Positions 44,350-52,852 are shown, numbered from the stretch's first letter. The stretch: DNA of 64,000 nucleotides from DAOTWY01 sp003696565 (GCA_034435635.1 DAOTWY010000038.1:1-64000), one strand, 5' to 3'. Notes: a model not told the origin generated them from the letters alone. Numbers and translations are program-made.

Positions 44350-44745
44350 TTAACGCTTGGTGTAGGTCGGTGCCTTACGCGCACGCTTGAGACCTGGTTT
44401 CTTACGTTCCTTAATACGTGCATCACGGGTCAGGTATTTTCCAGCCTTCAAACGTGGACGTAAATCAGGATCAATTTTAAGCAGCGCACGTGCCACCCCC
44501 AGCTTGATCGCATCACGTTGACCGGAGATGCCACCACCGCTTACATGGACAGTGATATCGTAGTTATTTTCCTGCCCAATCGTGCTAAGCGGCTCCAACA
44601 GGATGTCAACATCACCAATGCGGGGCAAATATTCACGCCCGTCTTTATCGTTGATTAACAACTTACCGGTACCACCGGGGAACAACCGCACCCGTGCAGA
44701 AGCCCGCTTGCGCCGTCCAATACCTTCATAATATTGTGCAGACAT
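44350..44745 (-). CDS. rpsI: 30S ribosomal protein S9
   Basis: 131 residues, the usual length. Starts YYEGIGRRKRASARVRLFPG, and ends with the family signature of a basic tail SRKA-like KKPGLKRARKAPTYTKR whose last Arg reaches the P-site tRNA. It is the last gene of the cluster, 13 bases after rplM, with the terminator directly downstream. Confidence 0.97.
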   Translation of the reverse strand: MSAQYYEGIGRRKRASARVRLFPGGTGKLLINDKDGREYLPRIGDVDILLEPLSTIGQENNYDITVHVSGGGISGQRDAIKLGVARALLKIDPDLRPRLKAGKYLTRDARIKERKKPGLKRARKAPTYTKR

Positions 44746-44758
44746 CTAAGCAGCCTCC

Positions 44759-45193
44759 TTAAAGTTCCAATGCTTGCGGTTTTTGGGCGGCATGCGGATG
44801 CTCGCCACCGGCATAAATCTTAAGTTTGCGCAGCATCTGACGACCTAGGGCTGTTTTGGGTAACATCCCCTTAACTGCCAGCTTCAGGGCGCGATCTGGA
44901 TGTTTTGCCATCATTTCCCGTAAAGTTATGGATTTGATGCCACCGGTATAACCAGAATGACGATAATAAACTTTATCGTCTAGGCGATTGCCCGTGACAA
45001 CCATCTTTTCCACATTGATGACAACCACATAATCCCCTGTATCCAGGTTGGGTGTATAAATGGGTTTGTTTTTGCCGGAGAGATAAGGTGTAATCTTAGA
45101 GGCTAACCGCCCTAATGTCATCCCTTCGGCATCCACAACCCACCAGCGACGTTCAATATCGCTTGGTTTGGTTACGAATGTCTTTTGTCTCAT
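44759..45193 (-). CDS. rplM: 50S ribosomal protein L13
   Basis: 144 residues, starting MRQKTFVTKPSDIERRWWVV, with the family core MTLGRLASKITPYLSGKNK and VKGMLPKTALGRQMLRKLKI. ATG 45193 is taken because AGGA lies six bases upstream; the longer frame to 45319 has a non-L13 sequence. L13 binds 23S rRNA early in assembly. It is followed by rpsI, the usual pair. The 91 bases upstream hold a double dyad that may be a leader element. Confidence 0.97.
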   Translation of the reverse strand: MRQKTFVTKPSDIERRWWVVDAEGMTLGRLASKITPYLSGKNKPIYTPNLDTGDYVVVINVEKMVVTGNRLDDKVYYRHSGYTGGIKSITLREMMAKHPDRALKLAVKGMLPKTALGRQMLRKLKIYAGGEHPHAAQKPQALEL

Positions 45194-45246
45194 ATATCCT
45201 ATGTCCTTCCAGCGGGCAAATGCTCCGCCTTCAACTAACAAATTAA

Positions 45247-45282
45247 TCTCCGATTTGTGCCGGTTAACCGGTTTTGCGGAGA
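45247..45282 (-). promoter_or_regulatory. Nested dyad in the rplM leader
   Basis: A perfect 12-bp palindrome CCGGTTAACCGG (45260-45271) lies inside a second inverted repeat TCTCCG (45247-45252) / CGGAGA (45277-45282). It sits between the truA stop and the L13 start. L13 represses its own operon through its leader in other bacteria; a leader-binding role is only an analogy. Confidence 0.4.
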
Positions 45283-45284
45283 GG

Positions 45285-46040
45285 TTATTCATTGTCATCA
45301 GAATAACGCACTTTTTCAAGGACTAATCCTTGAGGTGGTGCAATAAATTGATTACGGGCGAGATCAGCAGACTGAAAAATCATCATAAATTGGCTGAAAT
45401 CTAACGCTCCCCGCCCAACTTCAACTTGGATACCAACCATGCGCCTGACCATATGATGCAAAAAAGCCGTCGCCTCTACCGTATAACGGTAAATTTGAAT
45501 TTGCTCCTGTTGTTCATACCGCCATGAGGAAGCAAAAACCTGTCTTATGGTGTTGCTTCCTTGGGGGGGATTACCAAACGCCGCAAAATCATGTTGCCCA
45601 ACAAAGGCAGCGGCAGTCTGTTGCATCACGTTGTGATTCAATGGTTGGTGAACGTACCATGCCCGCTTATGCCATAATGGGTGGCGTTGGGGGGCATGGA
45701 TTACAGTATAACAATATCGTCTAGAAACAGCATCATAACGGGGATGAAACCCGTCTTGTCGTTGAATATCTTGTAAGGCAATGTCATCTGGCAGAACAGC
45801 GTTTAACGCACGTAACAAGACAGCTGGATCATGCCGCCATTCAACATCAAAGGTGATAACTTGCCCAACAGCATGAACGCCTGTATCGGTGCGTCCGGCT
45901 GCTAAAAGGGTGACATCTTGCTTAGTAATTTTACATATAGCGCATTCAACCGCCCATTGGACGGTTGGTATTCCCTCTGCTTGACGTTGAAAGCCCTGAT
46001 AGGCACTGCCATCATAAGCCAAAGTCGCGCGGAAACGCAA
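45285..46040 (-). CDS. truA: tRNA pseudouridine(38-40) synthase
   Basis: Isomerises uridines 38-40 in the tRNA anticodon stem. 251 residues. The catalytic Asp is in AAGRTDTGVHAVGQV, and LAYDGSAYQGFQRQ is at the N-terminus. FLHHMVRRMVGIQVEVGRG is the conserved C-terminal block. The start is TTG at 46038-46040, two bases after the rplQ stop, with GAAGGTG upstream inside rplQ. Its position between rplQ and rplM is common in bacteria. Confidence 0.95.
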   Translation of the reverse strand: MRFRATLAYDGSAYQGFQRQAEGIPTVQWAVECAICKITKQDVTLLAAGRTDTGVHAVGQVITFDVEWRHDPAVLLRALNAVLPDDIALQDIQRQDGFHPRYDAVSRRYCYTVIHAPQRHPLWHKRAWYVHQPLNHNVMQQTAAAFVGQHDFAAFGNPPQGSNTIRQVFASSWRYEQQEQIQIYRYTVEATAFLHHMVRRMVGIQVEVGRGALDFSQFMMIFQSADLARNQFIAPPQGLVLEKVRYSDDNE

Positions 46041-46042
46041 AA

Positions 46043-46453
46043 TTAAGCACCTTCAGTGTCGCCTTCTACCAGTTCTAAAAGCACCATTTCCGCATTATCG
46101 CCCTTACGTGGACCAAGCTTATAAATCCGAGTATAACCGCCAGGACGATTTTCGTAACGCGGCGCGATATCGTCAAACAGTTTTTTGACCAAATCACGGT
46201 CATTATTTAAGCGGCTAGCAGCAACACGCATTGCGTGTACCTTGATAGCTTCGTTATCAAGCTCTTGTGATTTTGCAATGCCACGCTTGGCAACAGTAAT
46301 GATCTTTTCCACATGCCCACGCACATAATCCGCTTTGGCGCGGGTGGTTTTAATCCGTCCCTTCAGGAGCAATTCGCGAGCAAGGTTTAAGCGTAGTGCT
46401 TTGCGATGCCCCGTGTTACGTCCAAGTTTTTTGCCCTTTACACGATGGCGCAT
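46043..46453 (-). CDS. rplQ: 50S ribosomal protein L17
   Basis: 136 residues. Starts MRHRVKGKKLGRNTGHRKAL, an invariant L17 pattern, and has RLNNDRDLVKKLFDDIAPRY in the middle. The C-terminal acidic tail (EMVLLELVEGDTEGA) is typical. It follows rpoA after a 72-base gap with a stem-loop, and truA follows at once. Confidence 0.97.
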   Translation of the reverse strand: MRHRVKGKKLGRNTGHRKALRLNLARELLLKGRIKTTRAKADYVRGHVEKIITVAKRGIAKSQELDNEAIKVHAMRVAASRLNNDRDLVKKLFDDIAPRYENRPGGYTRIYKLGPRKGDNAEMVLLELVEGDTEGA

Positions 46454-46482
46454 TTTATCATCCTCCAGTTTACCTTAGAAGA

Positions 46483-46503
46483 GCGCAGCGTTGTTGGCTG
46501 CGC
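46483..46503 (-). other. Stem-loop after rpoA
   Basis: GCGCAGC (46483-46489) pairs with GCTGCGC (46497-46503), 7-nt loop, in the rpoA-rplQ gap. It is followed on the minus strand by a mixed pyrimidine stretch, not a clean T-run. Confidence 0.5.
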
Positions 46504-46525
46504 CCTCTTTCATGTTGACTGCTAG

Positions 46526-47515
46526 TTACTCAGCATCCTCATCTTTAAGGTAGCCTTTTTCCCGCAGCTTCTCAACAAGTTCATCCAATGATTTTTCACC
46601 AAAGTTGCGGATCGCCAGCATCGCATCCGGTCCGCGATCCAACATATCCAGCACATCACCCACAGTGGTGATCCCCGTCCGCTTGAGAGAGTTAAACACC
46701 CGAACGCTGAGGTCAAGCTCCTCAATCATTTTGTTATGGAAGCGGTTCTTCTCTTTCTCAATCTTGACCTGGGCATCCACCCCGATGACATCAACCGGTG
46801 GCAGGATCGCATCAAAATTCTCTTCTGGATTGATACCACCGATCACGCTCAGATGACGAATCATGATATGGCTCGCCTGAGAAAGTGCATCCTCTGGGCG
46901 AATAGTGCCATCGGTCCAAACTTCTAGTACCAGCTTATCATAGTTAGTACGCTGCCCAACCCGTGCCCGATCCACACGATAATTGACACGACGCACAGGG
47001 CTAAAAATCGCATCAATGGGTAATTCCCCAATGGGTAACCGTCCACGTTCTTCTGCTGGGCTATACCCCCGCCCCATTCGCACTTCAAACTCCATCTCAA
47101 TATGAGCGTCAGGCGAATCAACCGTGAACAAATACAAGTCGGTGTTTTCAATCTGCACTTCCGGCGGGTAGTTAATATCTGCCGCCGTGACAGTGCCCTC
47201 GCCGCGGTGTTCTAGGCGCAACCGTGCGGATTCAACATCATGAAGTTTTAAGCGCAGTTGCTTGACTTGCAAAATCAACTGTGTCATGTCTTCCCGGACA
47301 TGCGGGATAGCAGAAAATTCATGATGCACATCCGACACACGAATACTAGTCACCGCTGCCCCAGGCAGGGATGACAACAAAATTCGCCGTAGGGAATTGC
47401 CCAATGTCTGCCCATAACCACTTTCCAGTGGGCTGATGATGAACCGCCCGTAGTTGCGGGTAATGGCATCTTTTTCAACCTTATGGGGCAGAACCATATT
47501 ATTCTGAGCGACCAA
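46526..47515 (-). CDS. rpoA: RNA polymerase alpha subunit
   Basis: About 329 residues. The N-terminal assembly domain has GRFIISPLESGYGQTLGNSL and RRILLSSLPGAAVTS; the C-terminal domain has ELDLSVRVFNSLKRTGITTV and RNFGEKSLDELVEKLREKGY, which contacts UP elements and activators. The start is a TTG at 47513-47515: GGAGGG (47523-47528) is seven bases upstream. The first downstream ATG (47497) would be 25 bases away from that site. It directly follows rpsK; rpsD, which often lies between the two, is absent. Confidence 0.96.
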   Translation of the reverse strand: MVAQNNMVLPHKVEKDAITRNYGRFIISPLESGYGQTLGNSLRRILLSSLPGAAVTSIRVSDVHHEFSAIPHVREDMTQLILQVKQLRLKLHDVESARLRLEHRGEGTVTAADINYPPEVQIENTDLYLFTVDSPDAHIEMEFEVRMGRGYSPAEERGRLPIGELPIDAIFSPVRRVNYRVDRARVGQRTNYDKLVLEVWTDGTIRPEDALSQASHIMIRHLSVIGGINPEENFDAILPPVDVIGVDAQVKIEKEKNRFHNKMIEELDLSVRVFNSLKRTGITTVGDVLDMLDRGPDAMLAIRNFGEKSLDELVEKLREKGYLKDEDAE

Positions 47516-47534
47516 ACCAATACCCTCCTGCTGA

Positions 47535-47933
47535 TTAAACACGACGCTTTTTAGGTGGGCGTACACCATTGTGTGGGATGGGGGTCTTATCTGTAATAGA
47601 GCGAACCTTTAGCCCGCTAGATTGAATAGAACGGATCGCTGCTTCACGCCCGGGACCCGGTCCTTTTACAAATACATCCACTTCTTTCATCCCATGTTGT
47701 TGTGCTGCTTCTGATGCAGATTGAGCAGCCAGACGGGCAGCATAAGGCGTGCTTTTACGGCTGCCTTTAAAGCCAGATGTCCCCGCGCTTGACCAGGAAA
47801 TCACATTACCAGACTGATCTGTCATCGAGACAATGGTGTTGTTAAAGGTGGCATAAATATGCGCTTGCCCGTATGGAATATTCTTTAAGACTTTTTTGGC
47901 GGAACGACGACCGCCCTTTTTACCTTTTGCCAT
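47535..47933 (-). CDS. rpsK: 30S ribosomal protein S11
   Basis: 132 residues from ATG 47933; starts MAKGKKGGRRSAKKVLKNIP, with HIYATFNNTIVSMTDQSGNV in the middle and ends with TPIPHNGVRPPKKRRV, an invariant S11 tail. An in-frame start at 47966 adds 11 residues without family support. It lies 81 bases after rpsM. Confidence 0.97.
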   Translation of the reverse strand: MAKGKKGGRRSAKKVLKNIPYGQAHIYATFNNTIVSMTDQSGNVISWSSAGTSGFKGSRKSTPYAARLAAQSASEAAQQHGMKEVDVFVKGPGPGREAAIRSIQSSGLKVRSITDKTPIPHNGVRPPKKRRV

Positions 47934-47962
47934 GCACTCACTCCAACGCTTTACACTAAGAC

Positions 47963-47978
47963 GCACCCGGGTGGGTGC
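47963..47978 (-). other. Short stem-loop after rpsM
   Basis: GCACCC (47963-47968) pairs with GGGTGC (47973-47978) around a 4-nt loop in the rpsM-rpsK gap. No T-run. Confidence 0.4.
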
Positions 47979-48014
47979 TTCAAATACGAGACGCTTACAA
48001 GCCAGTGATACAGG

Positions 48015-48401
48015 TTATTTCTTACCTGCACCACGCCGACGACCACGCCCTGGCACGGTTTTCTTTGGACCACGCTTGGTGCGGGCGTTGGTACGTGTCC
48101 GTTGACCGCGCACCGGTAAACTCCGGCGATGCCGCAGCCCACGGTAACACCCGATTTCCTGCAACCGTTTGATATTTAAGTTCACCTGACGACGTAAATC
48201 ACCTTCTGTTGTCATCCCAGAAATTTCATCACGCAAGATTTGAATCTGATCTTCGGTCAAATCTTGCACACGGATGTCTGGGTTGATGCCGGTTTTTTCC
48301 AGCAATTTTTTACTGGTTGGACGACCTATCCCGTAAATATACGTGAGTGCAATTTCCACACGTTTATTACGCGGCAGGTCTACACCTTCTATACGAGCCA
48401 T
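48015..48401 (-). CDS. rpsM: 30S ribosomal protein S13
   Basis: 128 residues, starting MARIEGVDLPRNKRVEIALT, with IYGIGRPTSKKLLEKTGINP and ending in a very basic tail RTRTNARTKRGPKKTVPG. The tail contacts the P-site tRNA. It follows rpmJ after 14 bases, as in many alpha operons. Confidence 0.97.
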   Translation of the reverse strand: MARIEGVDLPRNKRVEIALTYIYGIGRPTSKKLLEKTGINPDIRVQDLTEDQIQILRDEISGMTTEGDLRRQVNLNIKRLQEIGCYRGLRHRRSLPVRGQRTRTNARTKRGPKKTVPGRGRRRGAGKK

Positions 48402-48415
48402 AGACTGCTACTCTC

Positions 48416-48529
48416 CTATCCCTGCCGTTGCTTATGCTTCGGATTTTGACAAATAATCATCACCCGTCCATGACGCTTAATGACGCGGCATTTGGGGCAA
48501 CGTTTTTTAATAGAGGTTGAAACCTTCAT
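48416..48529 (-). CDS. rpmJ: 50S ribosomal protein L36
   Basis: 37 residues, too short for most ORF filters. Starts MKVSTSIKKRCPKCRVIKRH and has the zinc ribbon ligands Cys11, Cys14, Cys27 and His32, so it is the zinc-binding form. ATG 48527-48529 has GGGGA upstream. It lies between map and rpsM; infA, which often precedes it, is not present in the 73-base gap to map. Confidence 0.95.
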   Translation of the reverse strand: MKVSTSIKKRCPKCRVIKRHGRVMIICQNPKHKQRQG

Positions 48530-48578
48530 GATTATTATCCCCGGAAACTCTGTTTTACGCTTAACAAAGAAGTTGTAT

Positions 48579-48597
48579 CATATCAAAATTTGATATG
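48579..48597. repeat. Palindrome in the map-rpmJ gap
   Basis: CATATCAAA (48579-48587) and TTTGATATG (48589-48597) are perfect complements around one base. It is AT-rich with no T-run. Function not evident. Confidence 0.3.
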
Positions 48598-48602
48598 CTT
48601 GT

Positions 48603-49385
48603 CTACGGTAGTGTTAAAATGACCGGCTCTGCTTCTGTTACAACAATAGTGTGTTCCCAATGGGCACATAAAGAACCATCACGTGAAACAACCGTCCATT
48701 TGTCATCTAACTCTTTTGTCTCTGCCCGCCCAGCGATGACCATCGGCTCAATCGCTAAGGTCATCCCTGGTTGTAGAACCGCATTAGCCCGTTCCCAACG
48801 AGGATCACGCTTGCGGGGCCACCAATTTGGGACTTGTGGTTCTTCGTGCATCTTACGCCCAACACCATGCCCGGTATATTCTCGTGCCACACTATAACCA
48901 TGTTTCACAGCATAATTTTGGGTTGCCCGGGCGATGTCACTCACACGATTGCCCGCTACCGCCGCCGCAATCGCAGCATAAAGTGCTTGGTATGTTACAT
49001 CAATCAACCGTTGAACGGCTGGCGCGACCTCCCCTACTGCCCAAGTCCGCGCTGCATCTCCAACAAACCCTTGATAATAGCATCCGGTATCTAGGCTGAT
49101 AATATCGCCTTCCTTAAGAACACGATCTTTCCGTGGGATACCATGCACCAGCTCCTCATTGATACTCGCGGTTATTGTCGCTGGAAAATCCGGCGCGCCA
49201 TGCTTAGGATAGCCCAAAAAAGCCGGTGTTGCGCCGTGATCTCGGATCACTTGCTCAGCGATCTGATCCAACTCCCAAGTTGTAATACCGGGGCGGATTG
49301 CTTTACGCATTTCTTCATGAGCAATCGCCACAATCCGCCCAGCTTCTCGCATAATTGCGATTTCTTCCGGTGTTTTGATGTTCAC
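48603..49385 (-). CDS. map: Methionine aminopeptidase, type I
   Basis: 260 residues. Removes the N-terminal Met from new proteins. The five metal ligands lie in SLDTGCYYQGFVGDAA (two Asp), GHGVGRKMHEEP (His), LAIEPMV (Glu) and near the C-terminus HWEHTIVV (Glu). It overlaps the 3' end of adk by four bases (ATGA), a common adk-map coupling. AGGTG-like sites are not needed because of this overlap. Confidence 0.96.
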   Translation of the reverse strand: MNIKTPEEIAIMREAGRIVAIAHEEMRKAIRPGITTWELDQIAEQVIRDHGATPAFLGYPKHGAPDFPATITASINEELVHGIPRKDRVLKEGDIISLDTGCYYQGFVGDAARTWAVGEVAPAVQRLIDVTYQALYAAIAAAVAGNRVSDIARATQNYAVKHGYSVAREYTGHGVGRKMHEEPQVPNWWPRKRDPRWERANAVLQPGMTLAIEPMVIAGRAETKELDDKWTVVSRDGSLCAHWEHTIVVTEAEPVILTLP

Positions 49386-50086
49386 TTGACTTTCTCAATC
49401 ACCTGTTGAACCGCCTGACTTACCACATCAATCGGTTGATCTGCTGGAATACTATACAAAACATCCTGTTGCCGGAAATAATCAACCAGTGGCATGGTTT
49501 CTGCCAGATAGGTATCAATCCGTTTGACAACCGAAAACGCCTCATCATCACGACGGCGTTCTAATATTTCACCTGTAGCTTTCAGCTTTGCTTCCAGGCG
49601 TGGCGGATAAGTATGTTCTGGATGTTCGATAAACTCCCAGGTCAAGCCCTCATTATTGGTGTAGATATTATATGTTTCACCGGTTTTAGTCGATTTCACA
49701 CGCCCAAAAGCCCGTTTGAAAGCGGTGTATGGGTCTAGATCAAGCAATAAGACCGCCGCTAACTTCTCACCACGTTGTGCTAAGTAGTCTTTTAGCCAAG
49801 AAGCCTGTGCCACATTACGCGGGTAACCATCCAAAATAACCCCCTGTTGGGCATCTGGCTGTTCCAAGCGATCTTTTAAGACCTCGTTAGTTACGTCATC
49901 TGGCACTAACTGACCAGCATTCATAATATTTTGAACACGTTGTGCCAGTTCATCTTGACGATTTTTCATCGCACGGAATAGATCACCTGTAGAGACGTGT
50001 GGAATGTTAAACGTCTTCTGGATAAAAGCGGCTTGTGTACCCTTGCCCGCACCCTGTACACCCATAATAATGAGATAAAGCCCCAT
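49382..50086 (-). CDS. adk: Adenylate kinase
   Basis: 234 residues. Catalyses ATP + AMP to 2 ADP. The P-loop is GVQGAGKGTQAA, the AMP site PHVSTGDLFRAMK and VILDGYPRNVAQA, and RRDDEAFSVVKRIDTY is the late motif. The LID region (about 127-165) lacks the four-cysteine zinc set and is longer than in E. coli, TGETYNIYTNNEGLTWEFIE. It lies between secY and map. Confidence 0.95.
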   Translation of the reverse strand: MGLYLIIMGVQGAGKGTQAAFIQKTFNIPHVSTGDLFRAMKNRQDELAQRVQNIMNAGQLVPDDVTNEVLKDRLEQPDAQQGVILDGYPRNVAQASWLKDYLAQRGEKLAAVLLLDLDPYTAFKRAFGRVKSTKTGETYNIYTNNEGLTWEFIEHPEHTYPPRLEAKLKATGEILERRRDDEAFSVVKRIDTYLAETMPLVDYFRQQDVLYSIPADQPIDVVSQAVQQVIEKVK

Positions 50087-50125
50087 GATTTCTCCGTAAC
50101 TCTAGTTCAAATATTTATACACTTA

Positions 50126-50149
50126 GGGAATACAGTGCTCTGCATCCCC
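50126..50149 (-). other. Stem-loop after secY
   Basis: GGGAATACAG (50126-50135) can pair with CTGCATCCCC (50140-50149) as a 10-bp stem with two G-U pairs and a 4-nt loop. On the minus strand it touches the secY stop and is followed by A/T-rich sequence without a clean T-run. Confidence 0.45.
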
Positions 50150-51501
50150 TAGCGCATAAATCCTTCGTAATTACGCATCACCAACTGGGCTTCCAGTTGA
50201 CGCATAAAGTCAATCACCACACCAACCACGATAATCAGGCTAGCACCTGGTAGTACGGTTGCTGCATTAACACCCGCACTCACACTTTCTCCAGGGAAGA
50301 GAACCGAATTAAATGCATCGACCAAACCCGGTACAACCGCAACAATCCCTAAGAAAACCGCCCCAACCAGGGTTACACGACGTGTCACCTGGACGATATA
50401 CTCTTGTGTCCGTTTACCAGGGCGAATACCCGGAATAAACCCACCATTGCGCTGTAGATTTTCCGCTAAGTTTTGATTGCCAATCATCACTTCAGAATAG
50501 AAGAATGTAAAAACAACCGTCAGCACAAAGAATGAAGTCCAATATAGACCACCCTGTTGATTACCAAACGTCGCCGTGATGCTTTCCTTAACAGACCCAT
50601 CCGGGAAGAATGAAACTAACACAGCAGGAAAAGTAATCACCGCTTGGGAGAAAATCAATGGGATCATGCCAACCGGATTCACACGGATGGGAATATAGGA
50701 ACTAGCCCCGCCATATTGCTTACGACCACGAACGCGCTTACCGTATTGAACAGGAATTCGACGGACTCCTTCTTGAATATAGATCATAACAGCAACACTG
50801 GCTAAAACGATCACAATAAAGAAGCCAACATCAAAAGCAGGACGTAAGGATTGTGTCACCAAGCTCCCAAAGTTAAAGGGGGCGCGTGCCACAATACCTG
50901 CAAAGATGATAATCGAAATCCCGTTACCAATACCTTGCTCAGTGATGAGTTCACCAAGCCAAACAGCAAACATCGTTCCAGCAGTCATTGTGGCTAGCAC
51001 GGAGATAGTCAACAGAAAATCAGTACCAAATCCAGGGATAATCTGCGTAGATACCGCGGTACCCGCTTCTCCAGGAGTACCCACCAACAGCGTATTGAAA
51101 ATCTGAATTTGCCCAAATGCCTGAATAGCTGCCATCGGGATAGTCACATAATAGGTATAACGTTGAATTTTTTCTTGACCACCCGGTTCGCGCTGAATTG
51201 CCTGTAACTGTGGTACGATTGGGACCAACAACTGGAAGATAATCGAAGCCGTGATATAAGGATAGACACCATTTGCCAGAATACTAAAATTGGCAACAGC
51301 CCCGCCAGAAAGCAGGTTCAACACCTCGATCAAACCAGACCCAGCTGTGTTCGGGTCCAATAAGCGTTCTAATGCGGCTGGGTCAACCCCAACGACAGGC
51401 ACATGGGCGACGAACTGATAAATTACCAGGATCAAGCCGGTAATCAACAGCTTATTACGAACATCTGGCAAACGCCAGGCATTCCGTAGAGCCTCAATCA
51501 T
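50149..51501 (-). CDS. secY: Protein translocase subunit SecY
   Basis: 450 residues, ten transmembrane helices. It starts MIEALRNAWRLPDVRNKLLI with PVVGVDPAALERLLDPN after helix 1, and has MVGNQNLAENLQRNGGFIPG-like GGFIPGIRPGKRTQEY, a SecY family feature of helix 8-9. The C-terminal RNYEGFMR is also typical. It forms the membrane channel with SecE and SecG. Position between rplO and adk is the standard spc order. Stem-loops lie on both sides. Confidence 0.97.
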   Translation of the reverse strand: MIEALRNAWRLPDVRNKLLITGLILVIYQFVAHVPVVGVDPAALERLLDPNTAGSGLIEVLNLLSGGAVANFSILANGVYPYITASIIFQLLVPIVPQLQAIQREPGGQEKIQRYTYYVTIPMAAIQAFGQIQIFNTLLVGTPGEAGTAVSTQIIPGFGTDFLLTISVLATMTAGTMFAVWLGELITEQGIGNGISIIIFAGIVARAPFNFGSLVTQSLRPAFDVGFFIVIVLASVAVMIYIQEGVRRIPVQYGKRVRGRKQYGGASSYIPIRVNPVGMIPLIFSQAVITFPAVLVSFFPDGSVKESITATFGNQQGGLYWTSFFVLTVVFTFFYSEVMIGNQNLAENLQRNGGFIPGIRPGKRTQEYIVQVTRRVTLVGAVFLGIVAVVPGLVDAFNSVLFPGESVSAGVNAATVLPGASLIIVVGVVIDFMRQLEAQLVMRNYEGFMR

Positions 51502-51532
51502 ATCTGTTTCCTCTAATGCTATCGAAAATTTT

Positions 51533-51557
51533 AGACCAGGTGATGATGACCTGGTCT
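51533..51557 (-). other. Stem-loop between rplO and secY
   Basis: AGACCAGGT (51533-51541) pairs perfectly with ACCTGGTCT (51549-51557), 7-nt loop. It lies directly after the rplO 3' end. A T-run follows on the plus strand, where there is no gene; on the coding strand the 3' side is AAAATTTT. Confidence 0.5.
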
Positions 51558-51563
51558 GCCTTT

Positions 51564-52076
51564 TTATAGCTTGGCAAGGTCTTCTTTACGAAGTTTCTTG
51601 ACCGTTGCCAATGCCCCTGTCAACTTCAGTTCGATCTTCTCAGTGGTTCCCCCTGCCTGAGCGATCTTTTCTGAGGCACTCTTGGTAAAGCGATGGGCAT
51701 GCACAGTAAGCTTTTTACTGAGATCGCCACGCCCCAGCACGGCTACTGGTTGTTCTGCATCGCGGATCAAACCACGTTCTGCCATGCTTTGTGGATCAGC
51801 GGTTTCACCGGCTTCAAAACGTGCCTCCAACATATCCACATTGACCTCTTGATACTCAATGCGGAAGATATTGGTAAAACCACGTTTGAACGGCAACCGA
51901 CGAACCAATGGGAGCTGACCACCTTCAAAGTAAGCCCCTTTGCCTCCACCGCTCCGTGCGCCTTGTCCTTTGGTACCCCGCCCGGCGGTTTTACCTTTAC
52001 CGGCAGAAATACCACGACCGACGCGGGTTTTCTTCTTTTTTGCACCTGGATCAGGGCGTAAATCTTGTAGTTTCAT
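51564..52076 (-). CDS. rplO: 50S ribosomal protein L15
   Basis: 170 residues, longer than the usual ~145. Starts MKLQDLRPDPGAKKKKTRVG and has GKGTKGQGARSGGGKGAYFE-type GQGARSG and FEGGQLPLVRRLPFKRGF, the glycine-rich extended arm of L15. The last third is lysine-rich. It lies ten bases after rpmD. Confidence 0.97.
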   Translation of the reverse strand: MKLQDLRPDPGAKKKKTRVGRGISAGKGKTAGRGTKGQGARSGGGKGAYFEGGQLPLVRRLPFKRGFTNIFRIEYQEVNVDMLEARFEAGETADPQSMAERGLIRDAEQPVAVLGRGDLSKKLTVHAHRFTKSASEKIAQAGGTTEKIELKLTGALATVKKLRKEDLAKL

Positions 52077-52086
52077 GCATCACCAC

Positions 52087-52281
52087 CTATTGGTCAACTT
52101 CTTCGACGTGCAGCAAATGGATGACCTTATTAATCATCCCACGAATCTGCGGTGTTTCAACATGAACACGGCTGGCGTTCAACTTATTCAAGCCGAGTGC
52201 CTGCACTGTCCGGCGTTGATCCTGGGTATAACCAATTGGGCTTTTCACCAATGTTACGCGGACTTGACGATAATTACTCAT
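52087..52281 (-). CDS. rpmD: 50S ribosomal protein L30
   Basis: 64 residues from ATG 52281, MSNYRQVRVTLVKSPIGYTQ, with LGLNKLNASRVHVETPQIRG and a C-terminal HLLHVEEVDQ. GGAGGCGG lies before the ATG; its start overlaps the rpsE 3' end by eight bases. An upstream in-frame start would add six residues. Confidence 0.95.
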   Translation of the reverse strand: MSNYRQVRVTLVKSPIGYTQDQRRTVQALGLNKLNASRVHVETPQIRGMINKVIHLLHVEEVDQ

Positions 52282-52852
52282 TATCCGCCTCCTTTTCAAG
52301 GATAATGCCGTCTTGTTTTTGACGACGTTCCCAGAAGGGGGTCACACGTTCCACGGGTAGCCCACGCATCGCAGCCAATTCTTCTGGGCTGCGTAAGGCT
52401 TCTAACGCTTTAATGGTTGCCATCGCCACGTTTAGCAAATTCGGGCTGCCCTGGCTTTTAGTCAGGATATCGTGAACACCCACAACTTCTAAAACGGCAC
52501 GCACACTCCCCCCTGCGATCACCCCTGTACCAGGAGAAGCAGGCTTGAGTAACACCTTAGCACCACCGTAACGTGCTGTTACTTCATAGGGGATTGTAGA
52601 CCCAGAAAGTGCCACTTTTTTCATATTACGGCGGGCACGCTCTGAGGCTTTACGGATGCTATCCGGCACACCACGTGCCTTGCCAACACCAACCCCAACA
52701 CGTCCTTTATTATCCCCAACAATCACCACAGTACGGAAGGCAAAGCGGCGACCACCTTTAATCACTTTTGCCACGCGCTTAATATCAACTACACGCTCAT
52801 CTAATTCTTCACGCTCTTCATCCCGGCGGGATTCGCGTCTTTTATCTGCCAT
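52274..52852 (-). CDS. rpsE: 30S ribosomal protein S5
   Basis: 192 residues. Begins with a charged N-terminus and has RVAKVIKGGRRFAFRTVVIV with GDNKGRVGVGVGKARGVPDS, the S5 RNA-binding domain, and SPGTGVIAGGSVRAVLEVVG. Involved in decoding accuracy. It precedes rpmD with an overlap. Confidence 0.97.
   Translation of the reverse strand: MADKRRESRRDEEREELDERVVDIKRVAKVIKGGRRFAFRTVVIVGDNKGRVGVGVGKARGVPDSIRKASERARRNMKKVALSGSTIPYEVTARYGGAKVLLKPASPGTGVIAGGSVRAVLEVVGVHDILTKSQGSPNLLNVAMATIKALEALRSPEELAAMRGLPVERVTPFWERRQKQDGIILEKEADNE

Noticed and set aside
51533..51565. Plus-strand intrinsic terminator between rplO and secY
   Set aside because: The hairpin has a T-run on the plus strand but there is no plus-strand gene upstream. 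I list it as a stem-loop for the coding strand instead.
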